64,000 nt of DNA from Rhynchospora pubera (Eukaryota > Streptophyta > Magnoliopsida > Poales > Cyperaceae): positions 159,335,461 through 159,399,460 of the forward strand of contig CM051460.1 in NCBI GenBank assembly GCA_028095005.1, in the 5' to 3' direction. Position numbers and translations under genes: made by a program. The notes under the pieces were generated by a model, which saw nothing but the letters and a program-made list of their open reading frames with translations, was not told where the DNA came from and made no database searches. Positions 1-11,819 of the stretch are shown here, piece after piece (position 1 is the stretch's first letter; each line of letters starts with the position of its first letter).

Positions 1-1063
1 GAGCTAGTTATTATTATTCTACTTTTTTTTTTGGTCATATATCATTTTTTTGGTTTGGCTTAGTCATTGATTCTTTTGGCAAGATTTTTCTCATCTTTGT
101 TTTTCAGCTGCGACTTGATTAAGTTGTTATAGGAAAGTGCTTACACGATGTATGTAGAAAATCGAAGATTTTTTAGTTGGTAAAAGCTGTCCTATTTAAC
201 ATATCATTGTGTTTGTGTGATGACAACGTGAAGGGTAGTTCCGTTGTCATTTATTTTATTTATTTTCACGTTTAACGTCAGATAAAGCAAAAGGAAATTC
301 AGTGCTTGTTGGGAGTGGCGAAGTTAGGTAAATTTTTATCAAATTGTTACATAATTTCCACTACCTTATTACTTACAATATTTTTCGTGTACAAATGGTA
401 CTAATGTCACATAATTTTTAACAAAGTGTTGGAAAGGTACACTATTAACTTATTTTCCTTACAAGGTGCATAATGAAATGATGCCAAATAATTTTATGTT
501 AATTTGGGTGCATATTTAAACATAATTTGATTGAGCTGACGAACTCACCTTTTCGGTTACTATAAAAAATTGAAAATAAAATAATTAATCCAAAATGAAA
601 ATTATTCTTAGAAGTAAATAAAAGAAAATTCAATGAATTTAAATTGTTGCTTACCATAAACTAAGTTAACTAATATGATATTTTGTAATATATTATAAGC
701 TGGATCGCAATAATGTTGTTGTTAATATTGTTGTCATACAATATTTGTGACGCCACAAAAATTATATTTTGATTCCGTACTTCCTTAACTGATTGCTTTC
801 TGATTATTTTTGACAGTGGTCACGCTTCTCTGGTGCTAATTAAAGGTAGTGCTAATCTTTTGTAACGTTGTTTATGCCTTTTAATATTATTCTCTCTCCA
901 AAATGAATTTGAGGCCAGGGATGCCATCAAACCACTTCCGCTCTTTTCTTTTCATCTCTATGTTCCTCTCTAAAAAAAGATAAAGAACCTTTATTCCCTT
1001 TCATTTCACTATTTCCTCCTCTCTTCCATAATCCATGTGGCATTGTTGAAAGAAACGCACATC
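1..1063. other. Upstream intergenic region
   Basis: AT-rich, non-coding. No gene or recognisable repeat boundary is seen. The last ~150 bases are pyrimidine-rich and would hold the 5' UTR of the transporter gene that starts at 1064; no convincing TATA box could be chosen. Confidence 0.5.
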
Positions 1064-2945
1064 ATGAATCAAGACAAGAAGCCGGTGGTCTCGGATGTCG
1101 GAGCATGGGCCATGAATGTGGTCAGCTCCGTCGGTATCATAATGGTTAATAAGGAGCTCATGTCTCCGGGCGGTTATTCTTTCAGCTTTGGTAATGCATA
1201 TTAATTCATCTCTATATCATTTTCTTCATTGGTATTTTGTGATTTCTGAATCTTAAAAATTCAGCACAAATGTGTGTACTTATAAACAAAAATTTCCATT
1301 TTTTTTTCTTGTAGCCAGGATACTAATTCAAAAGATTAACCTTTTGTTTTAAATTTTAAAAAAAAATTGACAGCGACTACACTTACTGGATTTCATTTTG
1401 CGGTGACTGCATTGGTCGGTTGGATATCAAGTGCTACTGGCTACTCGGTGTCGAAAAATGTGCCTTTATGGGAACTTCTATGGTTCTCTGTCGTTGCCAA
1501 TGCATCAATTACAAGCATGAACCTTAGCCTCATGCTCAATTCTGTTGGGTTCTACCAGGTCTGATATTTTTATTTGCATATGATTGACATTTATTTAAGT
1601 ATATGCAGCATTAAGGCAAGCCTTATTTCCTTTTTTTTTGAAAATAAGAGTCCCACAGAGGCTCCATTGATAAACGGTGACCCAATTACACAATATGGTA
1701 TATACAAATTTAATCAACGCCCCTAAAGCTACTGTGGTACCATTAACCATCCGTACCAGTGCATTGATCATCGGTACCTAGGCAAGATTTTGCATTTACT
1801 TTGTCTTGCTAATTGCATGTCTGATAGATTACTTTACCTTTTCTAACAACTGTTAATTCTGCAAACTTCAAAACAGATTTCAAAATTGAGTATGATACCA
1901 GTGGTTTGCTTAATGGAATGGATCCTGAATAGCAAGTACTACTCAAGTAAGGTGATAGCATCAGTCGTAGTAGTTGCATTTGGTGTCGGGATTTGCACCG
2001 TCACTGATGTGGAAATCAATGCGAAGGGATTTCTTTGTGCTTGTGTTGCTGTTTTCTGCACTTCCCTCCAACAAATTGTATGCATTCTCTACTTACTAAT
2101 GATATCATGCAAGTACCCAGAAATTGACTTTAAGATATTTATTAAAAATAGTTTCAGGTTTGTACTCAATAAGAATATACATATACATCTCATACCCATA
2201 AGCGACACCATTTTTGACACTTTATAAGTTTATCCCATCTCCTTTTCCTTTTATTTGATGGCCACAATTTTCACCGGATACTGACAGTTCTAACCTATAA
2301 CTATTCCTGTTATTTTAGACAATTGGTTCATTTCAAAAGAAATACAACATCGGATCTTTCGAGCTGCTAAGCAAAACTGCGCCAATTCAAGCAGCCTCAC
2401 TCCTAGTATTAGGTCCATTCCTTGATTACTATCTCAATGGACAATCAATTATGAGCTACCGGTACTCCCTTGGTGCAGCTGTAAGTATACAGTATCAATT
2501 TCATCTCCTAAATATCTCCTTGATTTAATTTTTTGCTAATTTTACTTTCTATTTAACTAACTTTGTCTTCACCAAATTTCAGATTTTCCTACTCCTCTCT
2601 TGTTCCTTGGCAGTAGTCTGTAACATGAGCCAGTATCTATGCATCGGCAGGTTCTCTGCCACATCATTCCAAGTGTTGGGACACATGAAGACCGTTTGTG
2701 TTTTAATTCTTGGTTGGATCCTTTTTGATTCCGCTCTTACCTTCAAAAATATAATGGGCATGCTGCTTGCTGTCCTAGGCATGGTGGTCTATAGTTGGGC
2801 AGTCGAGGCTGATAAAAAGGCGGTGAAACTGCCGGCATTTCGAACCAGTGATGCATTGGATGGTGAGGATGTAAAACTGCTCAAGCAGAAAATAATCAAT
2901 GGACTTGCTGACTCCGACTTGGAGAAACCACAGATTAAAAGCTGA
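1064..2945 (+). CDS. UDP-rhamnose/UDP-galactose transporter-like protein (TPT/NST family)
   Basis: This is a multi-pass Golgi membrane antiporter of the plant nucleotide-sugar / triose-phosphate translocator family. The closest subgroup I recognise is the URGT type, which imports UDP-rhamnose and UDP-galactose into the Golgi lumen in exchange for UMP for cell-wall synthesis. Rebuilt coding exons are 1064-1190, 1374-1558, 1877-2077, 2319-2480 and 2583-2945. All introns are GT-AG, the reading phase is preserved at every junction, and the product is 345 residues, usual for the family. Recognisable blocks are the N-terminal DVGAWAMNV, ATTLTGFHF across the first junction, FYQISKLSMIPVV across the second, SKTAPIQA, and the C-terminal ATSFQVLGHMKTVCVL. 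About ten hydrophobic helices alternate along the chain, with a charged cytosolic tail. The ATG at 1064 is chosen because it precedes the conserved first helix. Substrate specificity is inferred from family resemblance only. Confidence 0.93.
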
Positions 2946-3815
2946 ACAATTTTGTTTCGCTTAATAATTTATTATCTACTTATGTTATATAAAGACTACG
3001 GAAATTTTTTTCCCCAGAAACTTGGCAACGGATACCAAGGCTTACAAACGACTACAATTGTTGGTTAAAATTTTAGGTTAGGATATGGTTAGACAAAATG
3101 GAACATGGGGATTATATGTTTCTTCTAACGCATTTTGTTTGTACCAGGAAAAATTTGGATTTTTAACTCTGTATAATTGTTAACATTTTTTTTATAAAAT
3201 TGGCGATTACCTCTGCCTATAACTGTTTATGGATCTGGATCTGATGTACTTAGAAAAAGATTAAAATAGATAAGATAAATAAGCTGCATATTTAATTATT
3301 TATCCGATTAGATCTGCCATGACTCATGCCCATGATTTTGGAAATTGTGGTTGCATTATTAAATTTGAAAAAAAGATTAGTGCACCTTCATTCTGCACCC
3401 GGTATCTACATCTGCCCAGATTTTGTACGTTTCAGCCATGTAAACCGTTTGGGTTTTACTCATTCTTTAATGTTTTTAGAAAAAAAAAAAAAATTTCGAT
3501 GAGGAGTACACTTCATCCTTTTTCTGACGTCGGTACGTTCAAAAAGAAAATTTTCAATTTATTCTCTCTCTTTTGTTAAACTGTGAAACTTTCACATGAA
3601 TACATGATCTTTTACTCTTGTATCTTTCTCAATTATATTTTCCCCCGAAAACTCGACAGCAGCTGTTAAAGAGTTCCTCAATTATTAGTGTGGTATCTTG
3701 CGATCTATTTTTATTTTTGATATTATTTTATATTTTATTCATTCAAGGATCATATTAATTAGTTGCATAGCGCGATAATTTTTAACATGATATATATCTA
3801 ATAGTACACAGTAGC
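2946..3815. other. 3' flank and spacer
   Basis: AT-rich sequence after the transporter stop codon, including its presumed 3' UTR. Short open frames here are low complexity and no feature can be supported. Confidence 0.5.
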
Positions 3816-3824
3816 TTAAAAAAC

Positions 3825-4093
3825 CCGAAATTATTTTATACAGGAATTCAGACGCAAAAAATTTTAATAGAAAGAATTATTATTTTTTTTAATAAGAAGA
3901 AAGTTCGAACGCGTTTTATAAAAGCGTACAGTCTCTCTCCTTCGTACGCGTTTATAAAACGCGCTCGAAGGCTTCGAACACGTTTTATAAACGGGTAAGA
4001 GGAGAGAGCTTCAGTTACGCCTCAAAAGGCTGGTCAGACCTTCGTACGCGTTTATAAAACGCGTTCGGAGCCTTCGAGCGCGTTTTATAAACG
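3825..4093 (+). repeat. Left terminal inverted repeat of the MULE
   Basis: About 269 bp, matching 4966-5233 in inverted orientation with only a few mismatches. It carries repeated short palindromes with a TTTATAAAA centre flanked by CGCG, plus purine- and pyrimidine-rich GAGAGAG/CTCTCTC spacers. Confidence 0.9.
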
Positions 4094-4965
4094 TGTTATT
4101 AGTTTTTCATATTTTTCATTCAAACCGCAACATTTAACTTATTAAAAATAATATTTTGCAATAAGGTCCCTGCATGTTTCATATTTACAAAATTCTCAAA
4201 ATTCTATTTCCAATTAAAGATGTATTAAATAAATATAACAAATATATCACACATATTTTATATGCAATTAATTGCACATATTTTTTTTTTTGAACATGTG
4301 TATAATATCATTTTGTTTGAATGATTATTCGCCGACGACCCTGTATTTTTACTATTTAATTTTACAAACTTATCTTTTGCATTGTAGTCTCTCCTTTTTT
4401 TTTTATGTTAGCCATATATATAATGAAATAATATATAATATGGAAATAATTAAAATATAAATTTTTAAAATAATTTTGAACATTAAAACTTTAAACAGGC
4501 TTAACTTTTGATAGGAATGTCCGTTTGGGGTGATCGAGTACAATCCGGAAAGCTGGCGACGAGATCTACACATGTTACCTGGGTGAAACCCCGTAACGAC
4601 CATTTTCGGAGCCAAAAAACGCTCTCTAGACCTCCAAAATTCACTTTGAAAGTTTGCAAACCTAAAAACCACTCTAAACTACTAAAAAAGCTATTAAAAT
4701 CATAAATTAATCATTAAAAAGAGAAATACAGTAAATTAAGTGACTTTCTTGATAGTTATTCAAACAAAATGATATTAATGTCAAAATTAATATCCTAATG
4801 TCATTTTTAAATAAGATTAATATGAAATTAAATGTGATATTTTAAAAATTGTAAATTTAATCTTAATCTTAAAAATAAATTTAACTTAAATTTTCACATT
4901 AATTTTTCTATTAATTTTGAAAAAAAATGGTAATAACTCAATTTCGAAAAATTTACGACTTCCTA

Positions 4966-5233
4966 CCCGTTTATAAAACGCGCTCGAAGGCTCCGAACGC
5001 GTTTTATAAACGCGTACAAAAGTCTGACCAGCCTTTTCAGGCGTAACTGAAGCTCTCTCCTCTTACCCGTTTATAAAACGCGTTCGAAGCCTTCGAGCGC
5101 GTTTTATAAACGCGTACGAAGGAGAGAGACTGTACGCTTTTATAAAACGCGTTCGAACTTTCTTCTTATTAAAAAAAATAATTCTTTCTATTAAAATTTT
5201 TTGCGTCTGAATTCCTGTATAAAATAATTTCGG
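4966..5233 (-). repeat. Right terminal inverted repeat of the MULE
   Basis: Inverted partner of 3825-4093, with the same order of CGCGTTTATAAAACGCG modules read on the minus strand. Confidence 0.9.
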
Positions 5234-5414
5234 TTAAAAAACACTTAAATTTCAAACAAAAATACAATAATTAAAATTTTTGCAACTTAATAGAAGCGAA
5301 AGGCTTGTAAACACTATAATAATTAAGTAATTAACCGAAAAAAATCTCTCATTATAAACGATTTAATATAATATTTAATCGTAGAACTGAACTAGCTATC
5401 CAATTTTTATTTAT

Positions 5415-5543
5415 GGGTGCGTTTGGATAGGTGTGGAAAGAAGGGAAGAAGTGTGTAACTTTGTGAAAAATTTAAATTGTTTATAATTTTTTTTCTTCTT
5501 CTTCCTTCTTCTTCTTCTTTCTTCCAACAATCCAAACGCAAGC
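5415..5543 (+). mobile_element. Short MITE, family A, copy 1
   Basis: Its ends are GGGTGCGTTTGGAT and, inverted, GCTTGCGTTTGGAT. A 3-bp duplication TAT flanks it (5412-5414 and 5544-5546). Its core carries the family motif AAGTGTGTAACTTTGTGAA. The same family is found at 11447, 20510, 22583 and 35916. Confidence 0.85.
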
Positions 5544-5546
5544 TAT

Positions 5547-6048
5547 AATCTCTATCGCTCAAATGTGTTATACTCATCCGTGCCTTCGCCAGCCTCCCCT
5601 AATAGTTAGATTTTTTGTATAATATAATCAAATAAAATTGTTTCCTAGGCTTCGGCCTTAATTAAGTTTTGAAGTTCATCGACAGTATAAGATTTTATTG
5701 TTTTTTGAAATTAACTTATTTTTGACAATTTTAATTAAGTTTTTCGAAATTAACTTAAATGTTTTTAACTAGAAAATTTTTCATAATTGATTGTTTAACA
5801 AAATTATTAAAATATGGAACATTGTAGTTTTCAATTTGATGAAACATATTATCATTTGATTTTCTCTTTTTTGTTTTTTCGTTTTCTGAGTTCAAGAGAG
5901 AAAAAAACACGGTGAGCTCCACCGCAACCACCTTTCTTCTTACGCTCAGACTACACTCGGACTCTTCCGATCTCTGTCATGGGCTCCGTTATTCCTCTAT
6001 CCTGGCTCCACCACTTCATCCATGCCTTTTCACATAAAACAATCACAA
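5547..6048. other. Spacer between MITE and Helitron
   Basis: AT-rich sequence with a slightly GC-richer stretch around 5910-6030. No gene, RNA or repeat boundary can be supported. Confidence 0.45.
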
Positions 6049-7753
6049 CTAGGGTAGGACATCGAGCTTCGCTCGATACAGTATTTTTTTACATATTTTA
6101 AAATATATTTTTGTCAATATAAATTTAAATTTTTGATATACGTTAATAATAATTTGAAGATATTACTAAAATATCTATATAAATTTGTTTTAAGAAATTA
6201 TCAAATTAGTTATTGTAAATATATTAGAACAAAATTTCGGGTTATCTCTAATTAAATAATGTAAAATGAGAAATAAAAACCTGGTTATTATGTAGGCATA
6301 AATCACTGAAGATGAAAAGGAAAAATATAAAAAGTTTATGAGGCATTAGTGATACAATAAGATATAATACTTACGTTTGGAAAAGTCATCGTTATATATG
6401 TACGCGGAAAATAAATGTTGCTACTAACGTTATCCCTTTAATACAGGAAAATGTCATCGTTATGTAAGTACGCGGAAAGTAAACGTTACTACTAACGTTT
6501 ATTTTCATTAAATATTATATTAAATGCATATGTATTGCTATGTGTAATAATAGAGTAATATAATGTAGTAATGAAACTTGTATGAATGTGAATTTGGAGT
6601 AACGGTAATAGGTTTATAAAAGAAAATAGATTGGTGACGAATTTGTTATTGGAAAGGCAGAAGATAATTTACCTAAATTGTTTATGATATAAAATCTTTG
6701 GCAATTCTTAAAACCGACACGGATTTAGTCATTGCTATATAATATTTTAAGATGTTATAATATGATTTTATGAAATAGGAATATGATAATTTAATATTTG
6801 AATTTTAATGAACACATCTTAATTAACGTATTTATCTCGCTTAAGTTGATTAAAATACAACACATTATTTTTCCTAAATGACTACCAATGTTGAACCAAA
6901 AGCTAAATAGAGCACATTTTTTCCACTAATATTAGTGCATAGAAAATAGGAAACCTCGAGGGTATCACCCAATCTAGAAAAGTAATAAAAAAATAAAAAT
7001 AGGAAGTACCAAAGCTACATGAGTTAAAAGGAAATTGAAAGAAAAATGGAGTAGAAGGAACTCGACATCCTCTTGCTTAACTTGAAGCCATAGTTGGTAG
7101 TAGAATTCATAGTCACCTGAAAGGGAAATGGATGAGCAACTTGTTCATTGAAATTGTAGTAATCTTTGAGAGGAACAATTGATCGATTTAAAATTCGAAA
7201 ATAATTTTTTTTCTGTTGCCAAAAGAATCTTTGAAATTCTAACACCTAATCCATTTTTATTAGAGTTCTAACCGTTCTTATGTACAAATTTCAAATTAGT
7301 AACTATATGTATCGCTTACATACTGTAAGAATTCTTCTATTGCGTACATTGAGATTTATTCAAGCAACAATGTTTTCCCTCCCTTTTATCTATTTAGTGT
7401 TACAGCTAGCAAGCGATTAAACAAATGTTCAAATGTAGGATTAGATTCATTTGAGCTTTTTCTCTGAGACTGATAGAACTACAACAGGAGGTGGCAATTT
7501 CGAATCTTCATTTTTAGTTCCTGGGTATATCTTGTTTTCATAACCATATACAGCTTCCTACTTGATAATCCTTCCTTTTTAAGATGACAACTTTTTTTTA
7601 ACGGTATTGAAACATCAGTAATAATAGCTCCATGGAACAAAATCAAAATTTTTTATTAATAACATGCTAAATCATAAAACAACATAAAAGCAAAAAAAAA
7701 TTATAATAATCATCAAACATTAATACTACAAATATTATCTCAGCCAAATTTCC

Positions 7754-8290
7754 TTAGCATTGCGAAATGAAGAACAGAATCCCACGCATTGTTCTGGCAC
7801 ACTTTGTTCCATATATGAATTCAAGGAGAGGCACGTTCAATAGCACTACAAAAAACAATAAATTCATAAATTATATATTAATCTCGAAACTAAAGATCCA
7901 AACTGGCATTTGTTAGAATGTTAGTTGCATTAAAAGGAGATAAAATACTTACAAAAATTACTTCTCAGTTTTCCCATCAGATTGTCCACCAAGAATAAAT
8001 TTTCTTCTAAGATTTTTTTACCAGCTGGTACGCCACCAGTATCATCAAAAGGCCTACAAAATTATATTTAAAAATTTACTAAACAATATTTGTACTCAAT
8101 AAGTCAATATTAACGGCTAGAGACAAAATATTAAGATGTTACCTATTTTTTCTGAAAAGACTATCAGCGCTTCTCAGAAATAGCTCAATCTCTCTTATAG
8201 TCTAACGTTGACACTGTCAGCAGCAATTTGAGCCATATCAGTACACCTTCAAGACTAACCCACTGCCTGATCTCTTGCCGGAAGAACCAT
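7754..8290 (-). pseudogene. Fossil exons of an unidentified gene inside the Helitron
   Basis: Three exon-like blocks with canonical splice junctions lie on the minus strand: 8290-8143, 8053-7953 and 7845-7754. Phase is kept across both introns, AG+G from the first block to the second and T+TG from the second to the third. This gives a continuous peptide that reads TIREIELFLRSADSLF, then PFDDTGGVPAGKK, then LLLNVPLLEFIYGTKCA, and ends at a stop at 7756. The first block has an in-frame TAG just before TIREIE; the frame must shift there to continue upstream, so this is a broken copy. I do not recognise the family. Its position inside a Helitron and on the Helitron's strand suggests capture of a host gene fragment. 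Confidence 0.5.
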
Positions 8291-10269
8291 CTAGAATAGT
8301 AACAAAGGAAAAATTGTTGTGATTGAAATTTCTATAAAGTACAAAATCAAGCATGGAATGAAGATTTTTTTAGGGCATATCTATGTAGATTAGTATCCAA
8401 GTTAGTAACAAATATGATAAGGATTTTCATTTACCTAAACAATATAATAACTTTTTTCTCAATCAATGATTTGCTCTATTTGGTAGTTTATATAGACACA
8501 AAAGGCGTTTCAATTGACAACTTAACACAGCAAGGTATTATATGGCATTAATCAGGAGATGGCAATTAATTTCTAGCGTTTTTCTCAAGGGGCGCAATTA
8601 ATTTTTAGGATGTACAAATTCCAAATTAGTAATGAAGAAAGAGAGTCAATTGCTTAGAAAATGAAAATTATAAAACAGCTGGAATTGACATTTTTCATAT
8701 AGGCCTTGAAGAGGAAATTAATAAGATAAATTTATTTAAATTATGTTGCAAACTTTATAGATCATAAAATACTTTAAAGTTGTTGCGAGTAATGTAATTT
8801 GGTGATTGAAATTAAGATATAGGACAACAATATTAATTAAACTAAAGGATCAACAGAAATATATTATCACATATCATATAAATAAATCTTATAGTTTTGA
8901 AATTTAACTAAGGAACTAATTTAATTAAAGCTTGCTCTCATATATCACATATCATAAAAATATACTAACTGGAATGCAACAAACTGTTTTGTTGCTGATT
9001 TCAAATCTGACGTCAAAAGAAAAGTATTGCAAATCTTAAATTGTGAAATCCTACATTGAATTAAGACCCACAGATGTATATTTCCCTTACCAAACTGATA
9101 ACCCGGGGAAAATAATATTTTAAAATTTTATTTTAAGAAATAAGATATACAAAATTAAGATATATATGTTTCTGGATTTTCAGATTAACTACGAAAAATA
9201 ATTAACCGACTGATATTATTCGTATATACAAAGATAGAATCATGTACATGTATCATAAAAACGTTCACATTTAATTAATAAGCCTCCCAATTTTTTATAT
9301 AGAGGAGGAATTTTAGTTTGGGGAGAACGCGATGAGAAGAGAGGTAGCAAGGGTGAATGGTACATAGAGGTTGCCAGGTTGGGTTAGAAAAGCAATAACA
9401 CTAATAATTCATTTAATTAATAAGCCTCTCAATTTTTTTATATGGTACCATTTGAAGGTGAGTGTAGAAAATTTAATCCTTGGAAGGCCATAACACAAAT
9501 ATTGAAATTCAAGCCTTAATTTTACTGACAACTTTACCAGATCCGTACCAGTATGGAAAAAATGCTAGAGCCAACTGGTAGAAATACTTTAACGTATTGA
9601 CAATTTTAGTTTTTATGGATTTTCATAAAATTCTGTTAAAATTATTGCAAAAACTTACTTTGTTGAGGGATGAAAATTTTTTTTTCCTGAAAAGAGGCAA
9701 GGATGAGAGTAAACAGAAGGAGAAGGTAATAGAAATCAGTAGGAATAAAAATCCCTTCTGATCAACTACAATAACTAAGATATTCTGGCATAAAATAGAT
9801 CTAAACAAATTTTTCCTGTCGTACTTACCTCTAAATTAAAAAGGAAGAAAATTCTCAAAATCTAGATAAATGATGTACAAATTTTAGTCAAAATTTGAGA
9901 AGAAAACATATGTCCTGAAAATCATAAACAGAACCATATATGTAATCGAAAGTTACCATAAACCAGATGTTACAATAATCGTTGTGAAAAGTTGAGATTG
10001 GTGAGTGCCACCCCATAATTCGATTGGCTGCCATGGAGATCCAAATGCATAGATATTAAAAAGAAAAAGAAAAAAACACAAAGCTTTAGCAAAAGAATGG
10101 GCGAAAAATAAAATTATGAGACAATCAAAGAGATCCAAATAGATTTGTTACAGATAGAAAAACATAATTATTAGAATAATGGGTAATTTTACATTCACCT
10201 GATTAATCACTGATATCTTGACTCAAGAAGAAGAGTTGGACGAAAATTAGTGACATTATGGTTGGTCAT

Positions 10270-10510
10270 GTCACACCAATTAGTGGCAGTAAGGTTGTCC
10301 CGGGTCCCGGGGGAGGCGGCTCAACAGAGAAGAGAGAGGCGGCAGTAAGAGGGGTGGGTCATTATGGCAGATCATTTCGGACGTTAATAGGGGTCCGTAC
10401 TGAGGCAAGATAGAGTTGTTGAAGAGGGAGATGAGGAAAGGGTGCGTGGTGGACTGTTGGGCTTTCTCCACGTGACGCTCAGGCTCATCCCATCTCCGTA
10501 GCTTGCAACC
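10270..10510 (-). other. GC-richer block near the Helitron 5' end, possible captured exon
   Basis: Clearly less AT-rich than its surroundings, with a CCCGGG-rich end at about 10300 and an open minus-strand frame of ~63 codons that has no upstream start. A plant-type CTAGGGTT-containing leader lies just upstream on the minus strand. It could be a captured first exon or promoter fragment. No homology is recognised. Confidence 0.3.
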
Positions 10511-10864
10511 CTAGATGGCTAGATGTAATGGAGAGAACAAAAGGAAAAAAAATGAAGGAAAGAGAAGGGACTGGGTAGAAAGGTTTTGATTCAGTATAAA
10601 CATTAATAAACAATAATGCGTGGAGCGGGTATTAGCAGAACGTAATTGTCTCAGCACCTTAAACGTGCAACACCAATTTTTATAAAAGGCGAGGATAAAA
10701 TGGATCGCTACCATATCGCCGATGAAGAGGAACGCGCAAGATGTAAAATTTTGTCAGGATCCAAGGGATAGGATCAGCGTAAATTAGATTCGGTGGATTA
10801 CCTCGCGTACGTTGCTTTAAAATCCGCGCAAAAAAATCACGCAAATTATATTATACTATATAGA

Positions 10865-11446
10865 TTTATCAAGTGTGTTTGGTTAACACACGAACAGCTG
10901 ACGAATCAGGGACGAACAACTCCTAGTTCGTGAAAATCGGGGGATTAGAAACTAGCCAAGAAGTTCATGAACAGTCTAGTTCGTGGGTTGTTTGGTTCAC
11001 GCGAACTTCTAGTTCACGAATGGTGCCAAACACACGAACATGGGAAAAATTTTGGAAGTTCGGAGGGATAACTTAGTAAGGTATGTTTGGTTCACGCCAC
11101 CGAACAATGCGAACTTCGCTCCTTAGGTGTTCATGATTCGTGCAAAAAGGAGAAATAACGAATAAAGCCGGGGGCCGTTTGGATTGCTTAGGAATTTGGA
11201 AAATTTCTTATTCCTAGGCATAAATTTATTGGAAAGTGTGTAACTTTGTGAATAGTTTGGATTGTTTATAATAAATTTATGTCTATGAATATGAAATTTG
11301 CCAAATTCTGATGGGATCCAACCAGGTTTGTTCGTTGTTCTCGAATGATGTTTGGTTCACGCGAACAACAGATGTTTAAACATTGCCTAAAAATATTGAT
11401 GTTGCTCCAGGTGAAAAATACCGGCAGAAAAGAAGTCTAACTCATA
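10865..11446. repeat. Repeat-rich spacer with TGTTTGGTTCACGC motifs and a divergent family A MITE
   Basis: Three copies of the core TGTTTGGTTCACG lie near 10988, 11084 and 11350, amid GTTCGTG/CACGAAC inverted words. GTGTGTTTGG (about 10873) is matched inverted at about 11025. A divergent family A MITE relic spans about 11170-11326, with the shared core AAGTGTGTAACTTTGTGAA. The area looks like nested fragments of small DNA transposons. Exact boundaries could not be set. Confidence 0.5.
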
Positions 11447-11595
11447 GGGTGCGTTTGGATCGTTGGAAGAAAGAAGAAAAAGAAGGAAGAAGAAGAAAAA
11501 AAATTATAAACAATCCAAACTCTTCACAAAGTTACACACTTCCCAATACTTCTTCTCACTTCTTCCCTTCTTCCCACACCTATCCAAACGCACCC
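11447..11595 (-). mobile_element. Short MITE, family A, copy 2
   Basis: Ends are GGGTGCGTTTGGAT and ATCCAAACGCACCC, flanked by a 3-bp duplication ATA (11444-11446 and 11596-11598). The core is in the opposite orientation to the other copies. Confidence 0.88.
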
Positions 11596-11819
11596 ATAAT
11601 ACATTAGAGAAGCATATTCTTAGATTAATGAACTCGAAAATCTTTAAACATTGGTGAATAGTCTGCAAATCTCTTTACTTTTTTCGAAAACAGTAAAATG
11701 CATAAAGTTTTTCTTTAATGTATAAAATTTTAAATCCACAAGCATGTTTAATGATTATTACAAGCGATGGTTAAATGCGTGATGATGATGGACGCAACTC
11801 AGCATTTGAAGAAATCAAG

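Larger units (their letters stand above)
3825..5233. mobile_element. Mutator-like element (MULE) with long terminal inverted repeats
   Basis: A 1409-bp non-autonomous element. Its ends begin CCGAAATTATTTTATACAGG and finish with the reverse complement. Arms at 3825-4093 and 4966-5233 are near-perfect inverted copies of each other. It is flanked by a perfect 9-bp direct duplication TTAAAAAAC (3816-3824 and 5234-5242). Nine-base TSDs with TIRs over 200 bp are characteristic of the Mutator superfamily. No transposase is encoded. The ~870-bp core is AT-rich except for 4500-4680, a segment of more balanced composition that could be captured or older sequence. Each arm contains several palindromic modules of the type CGCGTTTATAAAACGCG. 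Confidence 0.9.
6049..10864 (-). mobile_element. Non-autonomous Helitron with captured sequence
   Basis: Read on the minus strand, the element begins TCTATATAGTATAATATAAT (from 10864) and ends in CTAG (6052-6049). The end is preceded eight bases upstream by a perfect 7-bp hairpin with a 3-base loop (6061-6077, ATCGAGC/GCTCGAT). It sits between A and T with no TSD. These are the defining termini of plant Helitrons: 5' TC, a 3' hairpin about 10 bases from CTRR, and AT insertion. Length is 4816 bp. No Rep/helicase ORF is present, so it is non-autonomous. It contains exon-like relics on the same strand (7754-8290) and a GC-richer block at 10270-10510. Confidence 0.75.
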
